From: BOG-908 sp963850605
GTDB lineage: Bacteria > Pseudomonadota > Alphaproteobacteria > Acetobacterales > Acetobacteraceae
DNA length: 64,000 nucleotides
NCBI GenBank assembly: GCA_963850605.1
Contig: CAWKLX010000006.1
Location: 62,001-126,000 of the forward strand
Direction of reading: 5' to 3'
A program made the translations under genes and the position numbers. The notes beneath the pieces are model-generated. The model ran no database searches, had not been told where the DNA came from, and saw only the letters and a list, made by a program, of their open reading frames with translations. Below, piece after piece: positions 1 to 9,876 of the stretch (the first letter of the stretch is position 1; each line of letters opens with the position of its first letter).

Positions 1-800
1 CCGATCCGCTTGGTGGCCAGCCCGCACAGGAACACGAGGCACAGCACGACCGCGATCAAATTCGGTGGCAAGTCGCCGCGCGCCGGCGCCAGCCGGTCAA
101 CCAGACGGTTGGCGAGCGGCCGCCCCGCGAACCACAGCAGCGCACCGAAACCCGCGATCTCGGCCAGTTGTCGGCCCAGCCCGGCCGGCGAAAAGCGCGA
201 CGCGGCCAGCGCTGAAATGGTTGCCAGCAGCACCCAGCCCGCCACGTCGTTGAGTGCCGCCGCCGAGATTGCGACCGTGCCCAATTCGGTCCGGTTCAGG
301 TCGAATTGCCGCAAAATCCGCCCCAGGATCGGCACCGCTGTGATGGCCAGACCCACCCCCATGAACAGGCTGTAGATCGTACGGTCGATGTGCGGGGCCA
401 GCACCGGCTGCGATAGCGCGCCGACAGCCAGCCCCAGCCCGAACGGAACCGCCACCGACGCGGCCGCAATCGCCAGAACGCCACGCCGGTTGCGCGGCGC
501 CGCGAGATGGCCGAATTCGAAATCGGTGCCTATTTGAAACATCAGCAGAACCAGCCCAATCTGGCTGATGACGCTGATCGGTGCAGACGCTTTGGCCCCG
601 AACACGGCCATGGATATGCCGGGAAAGAAATGCCCGAACAGCGAGGGGCCAAGCAGCAGCCCGGCCACGATCTCGCCGATGACACCGGGCTGTCCGAGCG
701 CGCGGAACACCGTGTTCATCACCCGCGCCGCCCCGATCATGATGACGAGCTGGACAAGGATGCCGAACAGCAGGTCTTCGGTCTGGCCGACGGAGCTCAC
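1..800 (-). CDS. Kef-type cation/proton antiporter, N-terminal part (runs off window)
   Basis: The minus-strand frame opens with GTG at 800 and runs out of the window without a stop, giving about 266 residues. The start reads VSSVGQTEDLLFGILVQL, followed by a series of hydrophobic segments and GVIGEIVAGLLLGPSLFG, a typical early helix pair of the CPA2 (KefB/NhaS-like) Na+ or K+/H+ antiporter family. FQIGTDFEF and a later LNDVAGW stretch also fit that family. The protein would sit in the inner membrane and exchange monovalent cations for protons. Any C-terminal TrkA-N regulatory domain lies outside the window, so substrate and regulation cannot be judged. The GTG start has no strong ribosome-binding site; an in-frame ATG about 20 codons on is an alternative. 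Confidence 0.8.
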   Translation of the reverse strand, partial: MSSVGQTEDLLFGILVQLVIMIGAARVMNTVFRALGQPGVIGEIVAGLLLGPSLFGHFFPGISMAVFGAKASAPISVISQIGLVLLMFQIGTDFEFGHLAAPRNRRGVLAIAAASVAVPFGLGLAVGALSQPVLAPHIDRTIYSLFMGVGLAITAVPILGRILRQFDLNRTELGTVAISAAALNDVAGWVLLATISALAASRFSPAGLGRQLAEIAGFGALLWFAGRPLANRLVDRLAPARGDLPPNLIAVVLCLVFLCGLATKRI

Positions 801-971
801 GCCTAGATACCTCCGCGCCGATGATTGTGGGCCAGCCCATACGGCTCACCACGCATCCTGACAGCGCCGGACCAAGTCGCCAAGCTATCGCCAACGATGC
901 GAAAGGTAGCGGCAGAGCGAGCTTCCGGCGTCCACGCGTGTGTGCAGAGGAGCGAACACCTTCCCCGGTAT

Positions 972-1967
972 TCAGGCAGTATGGCTTGGCACAAGCACCG
1001 CTGCGCCTTCGAACCGGCCCGCCCGCAAATCCGCCAGGGCCTCGTTGGCCTGCGACAGCTTGAAGCGGGTCGTTTGCGTCACGATGCCGATCTCCGGCGC
1101 CAGTTTCAGAAAATCCAGCCCGTCCTGGCGCGTCAGGTTGGCGACCGAGACGAGCTGACGCTCTTCCCACAGAAGGCTGTAGGGGAAGCCGGGAATATCG
1201 CTCATGTGGATGCCGGCGCAGACCACGCGGCCGCCTTTGCGCACGGCTTTCAGCGCCAGTGGCACCAAGTCGCCCACAGTGGCGAAGATGATGGCGACAT
1301 CCAGCGGCTCCGGCGGCAATTCGTCAGAACCGCCGGCCCATGCTGCGCCGAGATGGCATGCGAAATCCTGCGCTGCACGGTCGCCGGGCCGCGTGAAGGC
1401 GAAAACTTTGCGCCCTTGCCAGCGTGCCACCTGTGCCAGGATGTGCGCGGCAGCACCGAAACCATATAAGCCCAGCCTATGGCCTTCGCCGGCAATACCG
1501 AGCGAGCGCCAGCCGATCAGGCCCGCGCACAACAATGGGGCAAGTGCCACATCGTCGCCGCTTTCGCCGAGCGGAAACGCAAATCGCGCATCGGCAATCA
1601 CCGATGTCGCAAAACCACCATCGCGCGTGTAGCCGGTGAAGAGCGGGTTGTCACACAGGTTCTCCCGGCCGCCGACGCAGAAGGAACACACGCCGCAAGT
1701 GTGGCCGAGCCACGGTATCCCCACCCGTTCGCCGACGCTCAAGCCCATCGCATGCGGACCGACTGCGTCGACGCGACCGACGATTTCATGGCCGGGGATG
1801 ATTGGCGTCACCGGGTGAGGCAATTCACCGTCCAGCACATGCAGATCGGTGCGGCACACGCCGCATGCGGCCACTTTCACGCGTATCTGTCCGGGCCCCG
1901 GGCTGCGATCCGGCAACTCAGTCCATTCCAACGCCCCGCCCGGACGCTTCAGCACCATCGCGTACAT
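972..1967 (-). CDS. zinc-dependent alcohol dehydrogenase (MDR family)
   Basis: A 331-residue medium-chain dehydrogenase, likely an NAD(P)-linked alcohol/aldehyde oxidoreductase in the cytoplasm. The catalytic zinc region shows CGVCRTDLHV and PGHEIVG, and the structural-zinc lobe shows four cysteines in CGVCSFCVGGRENLC. A Rossmann segment (LGLYGFGAAAHILAQVA) has a degenerate glycine motif; the usual form is GxGxxG. I start at the ATG at 1967 (MYAMVLKRPGG), where family similarity begins; an ATG at 2006 would overlap the upstream gene. It lies 14 bp downstream of the universal stress gene on the same strand, so co-transcription with it is likely. The physiological substrate cannot be read from sequence. 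Confidence 0.85.
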   Translation of the reverse strand: MYAMVLKRPGGALEWTELPDRSPGPGQIRVKVAACGVCRTDLHVLDGELPHPVTPIIPGHEIVGRVDAVGPHAMGLSVGERVGIPWLGHTCGVCSFCVGGRENLCDNPLFTGYTRDGGFATSVIADARFAFPLGESGDDVALAPLLCAGLIGWRSLGIAGEGHRLGLYGFGAAAHILAQVARWQGRKVFAFTRPGDRAAQDFACHLGAAWAGGSDELPPEPLDVAIIFATVGDLVPLALKAVRKGGRVVCAGIHMSDIPGFPYSLLWEERQLVSVANLTRQDGLDFLKLAPEIGIVTQTTRFKLSQANEALADLRAGRFEGAAVLVPSHTA

Positions 1968-1981
1968 CGTGCGGTCCGGCG

Positions 1982-2798
1982 TCAGTGCGACAGCAGGGAG
2001 CAGCACTCCGTGTCATTAAGAAGCGCGCGCGTGACGCCCCCGATGATCCATTCGCGCATGCGGCTATGGCCATACGCGCCCGCCACGATCAGGCCTGCCT
2101 CGTATTCGTGGGCGATCTCGTGCAGTCGGCGATGATCGCTGCCAGAGAAGGCCGAGGCAATCGCCTCGGCCGCGATCCCGTGGCGTCCGAGCCAGTCCAC
2201 GACATCACGCGTGCGCAGGCAGGCATCCGCCATGTCGTCCTGCGTCGCAATCTCGACGACGATCACCGTCTCGGCAAGCTTCAGCAGCGGCAGCGCGTCG
2301 AGTACCCGCGCGGCGCGCCTCGCGCGTATCCTTCCAGGCGATCACGATGCGCCGGGCATCCAACGCCGCGATCGCGGCCGGCACGGCCAACACCGGCCGT
2401 CCGGCCTGCATCACCAGATCGCCCGTATCGACGCTGCGCGTGGCTCGCGTCCCAGCACTGGTGACCAGCAGATCCGCACTTCGCAACTCGCCGGCGACAT
2501 AGGCGGCTGGCGACCCAAAGGTTATGATGGAGCGCCATTCGATGGCATGGGCCCGGTTATGCAGCGCGTGGCGGAACTCCGCTTCTGCTGCCGTCAACAG
2601 GTTCTGGATGTCTTCCCGGCTCTGGTTGATCAGCGAGCCGGCGACGTAGCCGTCCGTATAGATGCTTGTCACCAATTGCCCTGCCGCGATGCCGATGACG
2701 CGCGCATGATGCCGTTCGGACAAATCGCCGGCGACCTGCAGAGCCGCCGCATTTGCCTGCCCTGGGTCCAGATTCACCATCACAGTCGCATAAGTCAT
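1982..2798 (-). CDS. two-domain universal stress protein, frameshifted
   Basis: Two minus-strand frames together make a tandem UspA protein of about 271 residues. The first runs from ATG 2798 (MTYATVMVNLDPGQ) to the start of the second Usp domain (RRIVIAWKDTREARRA). The second continues to 1982 with the domain's end, including the nucleotide-loop-like GAYGHSRMREWIIGG. Joining them requires removing one base from the CCC at 2305-2307 (plus strand); the restored reading is ..REARRAVLDALPLLK... The total of 817 nt is one over a multiple of three. Usp proteins bind ATP or act in stress survival; no specific role is visible. Either a sequencing error or a true lesion. Confidence 0.8.
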
Positions 2799-3079
2799 CG
2801 CCGGACCTCCTGCCTCGACAGGCGATAACCGCGTCCGGCTAACTCAACTGGCGAGATGCCACATAAGACACGGGCCGTGCGACCGCGGGCAGCCTCGGAA
2901 ACTACGCACGGGCAGCGTCCACGGGCGGCCTGCACCGATGGTCAGTCTTTTCACAGGGCGTCCCCGCACATGAGCATGCGGGTGTGTCGCCCCGCATGCT
3001 CCGCCTAAGAACATGGTCAGCCAAGGTGACCGATGTGGTGGCCCTGGCGCTCGGCACCCGGTCATTCCAAGCTGCCGGC
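2799..3079. other. divergent intergenic region, no gene seen
   Basis: This 281-bp stretch separates the minus-strand universal stress gene from the plus-strand hydantoinase gene and must hold both promoters. I see no clear -35/-10 pair, operator palindrome or small gene with a ribosome-binding site. The long hydantoinase frame extends into it, but homology begins only at the ATG at 3080. Confidence 0.5.
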
Positions 3080-6000
3080 ATGGCAGGCTGGCAGTTCTGG
3101 ATCGATCGCGGCGGCACGTTCACCGACATCGTTGCACGCGCGCCGGACGGTTCTCTGGCCACCGCAAAACTGCTCAGCCACAATCCGGCCCGCTACCGCG
3201 ATGCCGCGCTGGCCGGAATTCGGCAGGTGCTGGGCCTTGGCCCGGATCCGCCGATCGCGGGCGGCACGATCGACGCGGTCAAGATGGGCACCACGATCGC
3301 CACCAACGCCCTGCTGGAGCGTCGGGGGGCGCGCACCCTGCTGCTGGTCAACCGCGGCTTCGCGGACCTTCCACGCATCGGCCACCAGGCCCGGCCGGAC
3401 CTGTTCGCGCTCGACATCGTCCTACCCCAGCCGTTGCACGAACGGGTGGTCGAGGTGGCCGGTCGTGTCGCAGCCGACGGCGCCGTGCTCGAACCGCTCG
3501 ATGAGCCCGCGCTGCGCACCGTCCTCGCCAACGCACTGGCCGACGGTCTGCAGTCATGCGCCATCGCCCTGATCCACGCCTGGGCCTACCCCGCCCAGGA
3601 GGCGCGCATCGCCGAACTGGCGGGTGAGGCCGGCTTCACCCAGGTCTCTGCCAGCCATGCCGTCAGCCCGCTGCTGCGTCTGGTGCCGCGCGCCGATACC
3701 GCCGTGGTGGACGCCTATCTCTCACCGGTGCTGCGCCGCCACGTGGACGACCTCGCCACGTCGCTCGGTGACACGCGGCTGTTCATGATGCAGTCGCATG
3801 GCGGCCTGACAGATGCGCAAGCTTTTTCCGGCAAGGACGCCATCCTCTCCGGACCCGCCGGCGGCATCGTGGGCGCGGCGCGCACGGCGGCGATGGCCGG
3901 CATCGACCATGTCATCGGCTTTGACATGGGGGGCACCTCCACCGACGTGGCGCTCTACGCCGGCACACTCGAGCGTAGTCTCGAAACGGAGATCGCCGGC
4001 ATTCGCCTGCGCGTGCCGATGCTGGCGATCAACACCATCGCGGCCGGGGGCGGCTCGGTCCTGCATGCTGGGGACGGCCGCTTCCGTGTCGGCCCGGACA
4101 GCGCCGGCGCCAATCCGGGTCCGGCCTGCTACCGCAATGGCGGACCGCTGACCGTGACCGACGCCAATATGTGCGTGGGCAAAATCCAGCCGGCGCACTT
4201 CCCGGCGATTTTCGGCCCAGGCGGAGACCAGCCGCCCGATCTCGCGGTCGTGCGCGCCGGCTTTGCCGCGCTCGCCGAAGCACTGGCCCAAACGACAGGC
4301 GATCAACATGACCCGCGTGACATCGCCGAAGGTTTCTTGCGCATTGCGGTGGCCAACATGGCCAACGCGATCGCGCAGGTGTCCACACGCAAAGGCCATG
4401 ATCCATCGGACTTCACCCTGCAATGTTTTGGCGGCGCGGGCGGCCAGCACGCTTGCCTGGTGGCAGACGCGCTTGGCATGAGCCGCGTGTTCCTGCATCC
4501 TTTGGCGGGCGTGCTGTCCGCCTACGGCATGGGGTTGGCCGACCGGACGGTCCTCAGGCAGCAGGCGGTCGAAATGCCGCTTGACGACGCGATCCTCCCA
4601 GAACTGTCCGAGCGTGCGGACCGCCTCGTCGCCGATGCCGTGCATGCGCTGCGCGACCAGGGCGCCGATCAAGGCGCGGTCGCCACGATCCGCACCCTGC
4701 ATCTCCGCCTGGCTGGCACCGATACCGCGCTGGAGGTGCCGTTCGGGAGGGTCGACGAACTGCGCGCCGCTTTCGCCACCCTGCATCTTCGGCGTTACGG
4801 GTTTGCCGCCCCGGATCGTCCGCTGGTCGTTGAGGCAATCGCCGTCGAAGCCACACTGCCCGGCGAGGCGGTGCGCGAACCGCCCGCCGCGGCAGCCGTG
4901 CACGCCGCGCCATGCCCAATCGAAACCGTCGAGATGTGGAGCGGCGGCTGCGCCCACCAGGCCGGCCTCTTCGACCGCGCCGCGCTGTATCCCGGCCATG
5001 ATCTCCACGGCCCGGCTCTCATCTGCGAGCCGATTGGCACTATCGTCGTCGAGCCCGGCTGGCAACTCGAGGTCACGCCGCAAAACCACATCCTGCTGCA
5101 CCGCGCTCGCGCGGCAATCGTTCCGGCCACGGTCCGCACAGACCGGCCTGACCCGGTGCTGCTCGAACTGTTCAACGCGCGCTTCATGCACGCGGCCGAA
5201 CAAGCCGGACACGTGCTGCAAAACATCGCGCAGAGCGTCAACATCAAGGAACGGCTCGATTTCTCCTGCGCAATCTTCGATGCCGAAGGCGGTCTGGTCG
5301 CCAACGCGCCGCACGTCCCGGTGCATCTCGGCGCGATGGGCGAGAGTGTGCGCACCGTGCTGCGCGACCGCGCCGGCACCTTGCGACAAGGCGACGTGGT
5401 GGCGTTGAACGATCCCTATGCCGGCGGTACACACTTGCCGGACATTACCGTGATCACCCCAGTGTTCAGCCCCGACGGCGCCGACATCCGTTTTTTCGTG
5501 GGCGCGCGCGGCCATCACGCCGATATCGGCGGCACCACGCCCGGCTCCACTCCACCCAATTCGCGCACGCTCGAGGACGAGGGCGTGGTCATTCGCGATT
5601 TCCTGCTGGTTGATCAAGGCAGGTTCCGCGAAGCCGCATTCCGCGACCTGCTTGCCGCTGCGCGCTATCCGGCCCGTTCGCCCGATATGAACGTTGCCGA
5701 CATCCAGGCGCAGGTGGCGTCCAACGCGGCTTGCGTGCGCGAACTCTCCCGCATCGTCGCCGAACACGGCTGGGGTATGGTGCGGGCCTACATGCGGCAT
5801 GTCATGGACCATGCCGAGGAGAGCGTGCGGCGTGCCCTGGCGCGGGTCGGCGATGGCCGCGTCGAGACCACGCTCGACAGTGGTGCCAGGCTGTGCGTCG
5901 CGATCACCGTCGACCATGAAGCACGCAGCGCCACGATCGACTTCTCCGGCACCGGGCCGCAATCGCCCGACAATTTCAATGCGCCGCCCGCGGTGACGCG

Positions 6001-6700
6001 GGCCGTCGTGCTGTACGTGATGCGCTGCCTGGTTGGCACGGACATCCCGCTCAACGAGGGCTGCCTCAAGCCGCTCACCATTGTCATTCCGCCGGGAACC
6101 TTCCTGTCGCCGGCGCCCGGCGCCCCGGTCGTGGCCGGCAACACCGAAATCAGCCAGGCAGTGTGCAACGCCCTGTTCGCCGCACTCGGGCTACTGGCCG
6201 GCAGCCAAGGCACGATGAACAACCTGCTGTTCGGCGACGCTACCCGCCAATATTATGAGACGATTTGCGGCGGCGCCGGCGCAGGTCCCGGCTTCGACGG
6301 CCAATCTGCCGTGCAGACCCATATGACCAACACGCGAATGACCGATCCGGAGGTGCTGGAGCTGCGTTACCCGATACGCGTGGAACAGTTTTCGATCGAT
6401 CGCGGATCGGGCGGAAAAGGCCGGCACCATGGTGGCGACGGCGTAGTGCGCCGCCTGCGTTTTCTGGAGCCGATGACCGCAGTCATCGTGGCATCCAGCC
6501 GGATAATTGCCCCGCGTGGGCTGGAGGGTGGCGCGGATGGCAGGCTCGGCCGTCAATGGGTGGAGCGTGCGGCCGGGGGCACGCATGTCCTGCCCGGCAC
6601 CACACGTATCGACATGTTGCCTGGGGACGTGCTGGGCATCGCGACACCGGGCGGCGGCGGTTACGGGGTACAACGACATTCCGATAGGAAGCCCGCTTAG
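3080..6700 (+). CDS. fused hydantoinase A/B (5-oxoprolinase-type) protein
   Basis: A 1,206-residue protein joining the HyuA and HyuB subunits of ATP-dependent hydantoinases/5-oxoprolinases. The HyuA half starts WQFWIDRGGTFTDIVARAPD and contains the second phosphate-binding motif FDMGGTSTDVALY near residue 280. The HyuB half starts near residue 690 (DPVLLELFNARFMHAAEQAG) and has GTHLPDITV and GSGGKGRHHGGDG motifs. The family hydrolyses cyclic amides such as 5-oxoproline or hydantoins using ATP in the cytoplasm. I chose the ATG at 3080 because similarity begins there; the frame is open further upstream. It precedes a thiolase-like gene by 150 bp. Substrate is not determinable. Confidence 0.9.
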   Translation: MAGWQFWIDRGGTFTDIVARAPDGSLATAKLLSHNPARYRDAALAGIRQVLGLGPDPPIAGGTIDAVKMGTTIATNALLERRGARTLLLVNRGFADLPRIGHQARPDLFALDIVLPQPLHERVVEVAGRVAADGAVLEPLDEPALRTVLANALADGLQSCAIALIHAWAYPAQEARIAELAGEAGFTQVSASHAVSPLLRLVPRADTAVVDAYLSPVLRRHVDDLATSLGDTRLFMMQSHGGLTDAQAFSGKDAILSGPAGGIVGAARTAAMAGIDHVIGFDMGGTSTDVALYAGTLERSLETEIAGIRLRVPMLAINTIAAGGGSVLHAGDGRFRVGPDSAGANPGPACYRNGGPLTVTDANMCVGKIQPAHFPAIFGPGGDQPPDLAVVRAGFAALAEALAQTTGDQHDPRDIAEGFLRIAVANMANAIAQVSTRKGHDPSDFTLQCFGGAGGQHACLVADALGMSRVFLHPLAGVLSAYGMGLADRTVLRQQAVEMPLDDAILPELSERADRLVADAVHALRDQGADQGAVATIRTLHLRLAGTDTALEVPFGRVDELRAAFATLHLRRYGFAAPDRPLVVEAIAVEATLPGEAVREPPAAAAVHAAPCPIETVEMWSGGCAHQAGLFDRAALYPGHDLHGPALICEPIGTIVVEPGWQLEVTPQNHILLHRARAAIVPATVRTDRPDPVLLELFNARFMHAAEQAGHVLQNIAQSVNIKERLDFSCAIFDAEGGLVANAPHVPVHLGAMGESVRTVLRDRAGTLRQGDVVALNDPYAGGTHLPDITVITPVFSPDGADIRFFVGARGHHADIGGTTPGSTPPNSRTLEDEGVVIRDFLLVDQGRFREAAFRDLLAAARYPARSPDMNVADIQAQVASNAACVRELSRIVAEHGWGMVRAYMRHVMDHAEESVRRALARVGDGRVETTLDSGARLCVAITVDHEARSATIDFSGTGPQSPDNFNAPPAVTRAVVLYVMRCLVGTDIPLNEGCLKPLTIVIPPGTFLSPAPGAPVVAGNTEISQAVCNALFAALGLLAGSQGTMNNLLFGDATRQYYETICGGAGAGPGFDGQSAVQTHMTNTRMTDPEVLELRYPIRVEQFSIDRGSGGKGRHHGGDGVVRRLRFLEPMTAVIVASSRIIAPRGLEGGADGRLGRQWVERAAGGTHVLPGTTRIDMLPGDVLGIATPGGGGYGVQRHSDRKPA

Positions 6701-6850
6701 TTCGGATTGTTGGACACTATCGTCACGAGGCTACGAACGGCCGCGTGCCGGGCCGCTTACGGGCGAGCACATGGCGCGGGTCAATCAAGGAGTGCCGCCC
6801 ATGTTGCCGCATGAGTTCGGGGCGTTTCAGGCGCGCAGCGTCATCGCCCT

Positions 6851-8353
6851 ATGCAGACTGTGTCGCGCATGAACGCAAATTCCGAACGAACGCCCGTCCT
6901 GGCCGGCATCGGCGTGGCCACCCAGCGCGAGGATGATCCCGCGCGAGCGCTGGACCCGGTCGGCCTGATGCTCCAGGCTTCCCGGCGCGCGGGGCAGGAT
7001 TCGGCGCCCGATCTTCTGCGTCGCATCCAGCGTGTGGCCGTGCCGCGCGGGCGCTGGTCCTACACCGACCCGGCGCGCGCCATTGCCGAAGCACTCGGCT
7101 CGCCAGCCGCGCGCACCGTTTTGGCCAAGGTCGGTGTGCTGCAGCAAACGCTGATTGCCGATGCGTGCCGGGCAATCGCCCACGGCGAGGCCGACATCGT
7201 GCTGGTGGTGGGCGGGGATACCGGTCATCGGATATTACGCTCGCGCATCACCGGGCATGAGCCAGCCTCGCTTTGGCCGCCGCAGGGCGAGCCGGATACG
7301 ATGCTGGAGGCCAAAGAGGAACTGATTCATGCCGCCGAAGCCAGGGCCGGCATACAGATGCCCGTGGGCCTCTACGCAATCATCGAAAGCGCCTTCCGCG
7401 CGCGTCGCGGTATGTCGGTATCGGCGCACCGCGACCATCTGGCAGCCCTCTACAGCCGGTTCAGCACGATCGCCGCGGGCAACCCTGCGGCCTGGAACCG
7501 TCGCGCGCTGGATGCCGAAACGATACGCCGTGTATCGGACGGGAACGCGATGCAGGCCTTTCCGTACACGAAATTGCTGTGCACCTCCTGGAACGTGGAT
7601 CAGGCGGCCGCCTTGCTGTTCTGCTCGGCGGGCGCCGCACACGACGCCGGCATATCGGCTGACCGGCTCGTATTTCCCTGGGCCAGCACCGAATCAAATC
7701 ACATGGCGCCGGTTTGCGCGCGCGCCGAACTGGGCGCCTGCCCGGGCGCCGGCATCGCCGGCAGGGCGGCACTGGAACCGTTCGACCTGTCCGCGGCGGA
7801 CATCGAACTGATCGAACTATACAGCTGCTTTCCGATCGCGGTGCAGGCATACGCGGCGGAACTCGGCATCGGCCTGGACCGTGACCTGACGGTCACCGGC
7901 GGCATGAGCTTCGCCGGCGGCCCTTTCAACAACTACGTTCTCCAATCGACCGCCAGGATGGCCGACCTGCTGCGGCAGCGCCACGCCGGCGGCACGCCCG
8001 GACTTGGCCTGGTGTCGTCCGTCTCCGGCGTATTGACCAAGCAGGGTTTCGGTCTGTGGTCCACCCGCCCGCCGCCGGGTGGCTTTCGCTATGCCGATGT
8101 GTCCGATGTCGTTGCCCGCGCCTGCCCGGTAATGCCAGTCGCCATGGACTATGCGGGCGCCGGCGTGATCGCCGGGTATTCGGTGCTGCACGACGCCGCT
8201 CGACCGCCTGCCGGCATCGTCGTGGCCGATGTGGACAGCGGCCGGCGCATCGTGGCCACGACCGACGATTCCGCGCTGGTGGCGCGTATGGAACAGGACG
8301 AGTTTGTTGGCGTGCCGATCAGGGTGGACCAAACGCGATTTAAGCTGGCTTAA
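6851..8353 (+). CDS. thiolase-like acetyl-CoA acetyltransferase family protein
   Basis: A 500-residue member of the thiolase superfamily of the type annotated as acetyl-CoA acetyltransferase, with the thiolase fold and a C-terminal extra domain. Visible are RTPVLAGIGVATQ at the start, the active-site-region segment DACRAIAHGEADIVLVVGGD, ELIELYSCFPIAVQAYAAELG, and GGMSFAGGPFNNYVLQS. The usual nucleophilic cysteine context of biosynthetic thiolases is not obvious, so catalytic competence is uncertain. It probably acts on an acyl-CoA in the cytoplasm. Start could be ATG 6851 or the second ATG at 6869 (MNANSERTP); neither has a clear ribosome-binding site. It may be co-transcribed with the hydantoinase gene. 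Confidence 0.75.
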   Translation: MQTVSRMNANSERTPVLAGIGVATQREDDPARALDPVGLMLQASRRAGQDSAPDLLRRIQRVAVPRGRWSYTDPARAIAEALGSPAARTVLAKVGVLQQTLIADACRAIAHGEADIVLVVGGDTGHRILRSRITGHEPASLWPPQGEPDTMLEAKEELIHAAEARAGIQMPVGLYAIIESAFRARRGMSVSAHRDHLAALYSRFSTIAAGNPAAWNRRALDAETIRRVSDGNAMQAFPYTKLLCTSWNVDQAAALLFCSAGAAHDAGISADRLVFPWASTESNHMAPVCARAELGACPGAGIAGRAALEPFDLSAADIELIELYSCFPIAVQAYAAELGIGLDRDLTVTGGMSFAGGPFNNYVLQSTARMADLLRQRHAGGTPGLGLVSSVSGVLTKQGFGLWSTRPPPGGFRYADVSDVVARACPVMPVAMDYAGAGVIAGYSVLHDAARPPAGIVVADVDSGRRIVATTDDSALVARMEQDEFVGVPIRVDQTRFKLA

Positions 8354-8433
8354 GTCTCACGCTAGACAATCCTCTTTGGAGATTGGCCAAGATAACGTTG
8401 CTTCGGCATATTCGCCGTTCGTTAAACCTCGGT

Positions 8434-8447
8434 TGACAGCGCTATCA
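8434..8447. promoter_or_regulatory. LacI-family operator-like palindrome upstream of the MFS gene
   Basis: The 14-mer TGACAGCGCTATCA is an almost perfect palindrome with the central CG typical of LacI-family operators. It lies 17 bp before the start used for the MFS transporter gene. A near-identical copy (AGACAGCGCTGTCA) lies upstream of the TonB-dependent receptor at 20194. A LacI-family regulator gene sits between them at 11170, making it the obvious candidate to bind both. Binding itself is inference. Confidence 0.6.
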
Positions 8448-8464
8448 GTGTTTCTAAGCTACCC

Positions 8465-9781
8465 TTGCACTACCGGGAGGCGAAAACGAAAACGCAATCG
8501 ACACCTACAGCGCGCGGTGAACTCATCCCGGCCGGGAGGTCGGTGGTCGAACGCCGCCTGCTCGGGCTCATGATGGCCATGTTCTTCGCGTTCGGCTTCT
8601 GCACGGTTCTCGTCGACACCCTGATTCCCAAGCTGAAAGCGGTGTTCGCGCTCAACTACACCGAAGTCATGCTGACGCAGTTCTGCTTCTTTGGCGCATA
8701 TTTCATAGTCTCCATCCCGGCCGGATGGCTGCACAACCGGATCGGCTACCTGCGCGGCATGACCGTCGGTCTCGTAATCATGTCGGCGGGCGCGGTGATG
8801 TTCGCCCCCGCGGCGCGCCTGGGCCTGTATGGCGGGTTCCTGGCCGCCCTGTTCGTTTTGGCCAGCGGTGTCACGATCGTACAGGCAGCCGCCAACCCGC
8901 TCACCGCCTCGCTGGGCGACCCCGCCAGGGCGCCAAGCCGGCTGACGTTGGCGCAAGCCTTCAACTCGCTGGCGACCATGGTCGGCCCATTCGTGGGCGC
9001 CACGTTCATCCTCTCCCACGTCACGGCAATGCCCGACATCGCCCGCACGCCACCTGCTTTGCTATCCACCTTGCGGCGACACGAGGCGGCGGTCGTGGAA
9101 CCGCTCTTCCTGGCGATCGCACTCGTCTTGGTGGCGCTGGCCGTGCTGTGCTGGTGGGCCCGAAGCTGGGCACCGGTGCAGGCCACCGGCGTTCGCGGGT
9201 CATACCGCGTGGTTCTGGCCAACCCGCGGCTCAGGCTCGGCGCGCTCGCCATCTTTGCCTATGTCGGCGCCGAGGTCGCCATCGGCAGCAGCATCGCCAA
9301 TTTCCTCATGCAGCCACAGGTGCTGGGCGCGGCCGCCGCCACCGCCGGACGGCTGGTCAGCATCTACTGGGGTCTCGCCATGGTAGGGCGCTTCGGTGGA
9401 TCGGTCATCCTGCGCCTGGCACAACCCGGGCTCGTGCTGGCCATTTCGGCCACTTGCGCCGGCGCCCTTGCCCTCATCTCCGGCAGTAGCGGGGGCGTGC
9501 TCGCCGCGGTCGCCGTTCTGGCCATCGGATTGTTCAACGCCGTCATGTTCCCGACGATCTTCACTCTGGCCCTCGAAACATTGCGGGAAGGTGCCGCGGA
9601 GGGCTCCGGTGTGCTCTGCCTGGCCATCGTCGGCGGCGCAGTGGTGCCCTTGCTGACCGGCATGGTCGCTGACCGGGCCGGGTTGGGGGCTGCCTTTGCG
9701 GTTCCGGCGCTTTGCTACGGATGGATCGTGTATTTCGGGTTGCAGGCTTATTGGCGGCGCGCGGCGGCGTTTGTCCATTGA
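8465..9781 (+). CDS. FucP-type sugar MFS transporter
   Basis: A 438-residue major facilitator with about 12 hydrophobic segments. FAFGFCTVLVDTLIPKLK, YFIVSIPAGWLHNRIGY and ANPLTASLGDP resemble the fucose/glucose permease (FucP/GluP) branch, which brings sugars in with protons across the inner membrane. The frame begins with TTG at 8465; the first ATGs are at codons 36-37, so the exact start is uncertain. A LacI-type palindrome sits just upstream, and a strong palindrome (9832-9853) follows the stop. It faces a second MFS gene. Together with the GH3 enzyme, LacI regulator and TonB receptor it looks like the inner-membrane step of an oligosaccharide uptake locus. Confidence 0.8.
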   Translation: MHYREAKTKTQSTPTARGELIPAGRSVVERRLLGLMMAMFFAFGFCTVLVDTLIPKLKAVFALNYTEVMLTQFCFFGAYFIVSIPAGWLHNRIGYLRGMTVGLVIMSAGAVMFAPAARLGLYGGFLAALFVLASGVTIVQAAANPLTASLGDPARAPSRLTLAQAFNSLATMVGPFVGATFILSHVTAMPDIARTPPALLSTLRRHEAAVVEPLFLAIALVLVALAVLCWWARSWAPVQATGVRGSYRVVLANPRLRLGALAIFAYVGAEVAIGSSIANFLMQPQVLGAAAATAGRLVSIYWGLAMVGRFGGSVILRLAQPGLVLAISATCAGALALISGSSGGVLAAVAVLAIGLFNAVMFPTIFTLALETLREGAAEGSGVLCLAIVGGAVVPLLTGMVADRAGLGAAFAVPALCYGWIVYFGLQAYWRRAAAFVH

Positions 9782-9831
9782 TCTGGTCTTGTAATAATTG
9801 GCGTTGAGGATGGCAGACGTGAAAGCAAGCA

Positions 9832-9865
9832 GTCCTTTTTTGAAAAAAAGGACCAAAAAACTTTT
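9832..9865 (+). repeat. FLKK palindrome repeat, copy 1
   Basis: A hairpin (GTCCTTTTTT at 9832-9841, AAAAAAAGGAC at 9843-9853) is followed by the arm CAAAAAACTTTT (9854-9865). The same architecture recurs at 12331, 42296, 42374, 59698 and 59757 with different stem tips but a similar arm. Here it lies between two convergent MFS genes and may act as a bidirectional terminator. One frame reads PFLKKRTKKLLP but is not part of a gene. Confidence 0.75.
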
Positions 9866-9876
9866 ACCCGTTTTAT

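Noticed and set aside
97..1170. 357-codon minus-strand open frame
   Set aside because: It crosses the antiporter gene and the end of the dehydrogenase gene in a different frame and has no conserved motifs; the GTG-started antiporter frame is the real one.
3722..5962. 746-codon minus-strand open frame
   Set aside because: It is antisense to the hydantoinase gene, is Arg/His/Gly-rich and resembles no family; long antisense frames are expected in GC-rich DNA.
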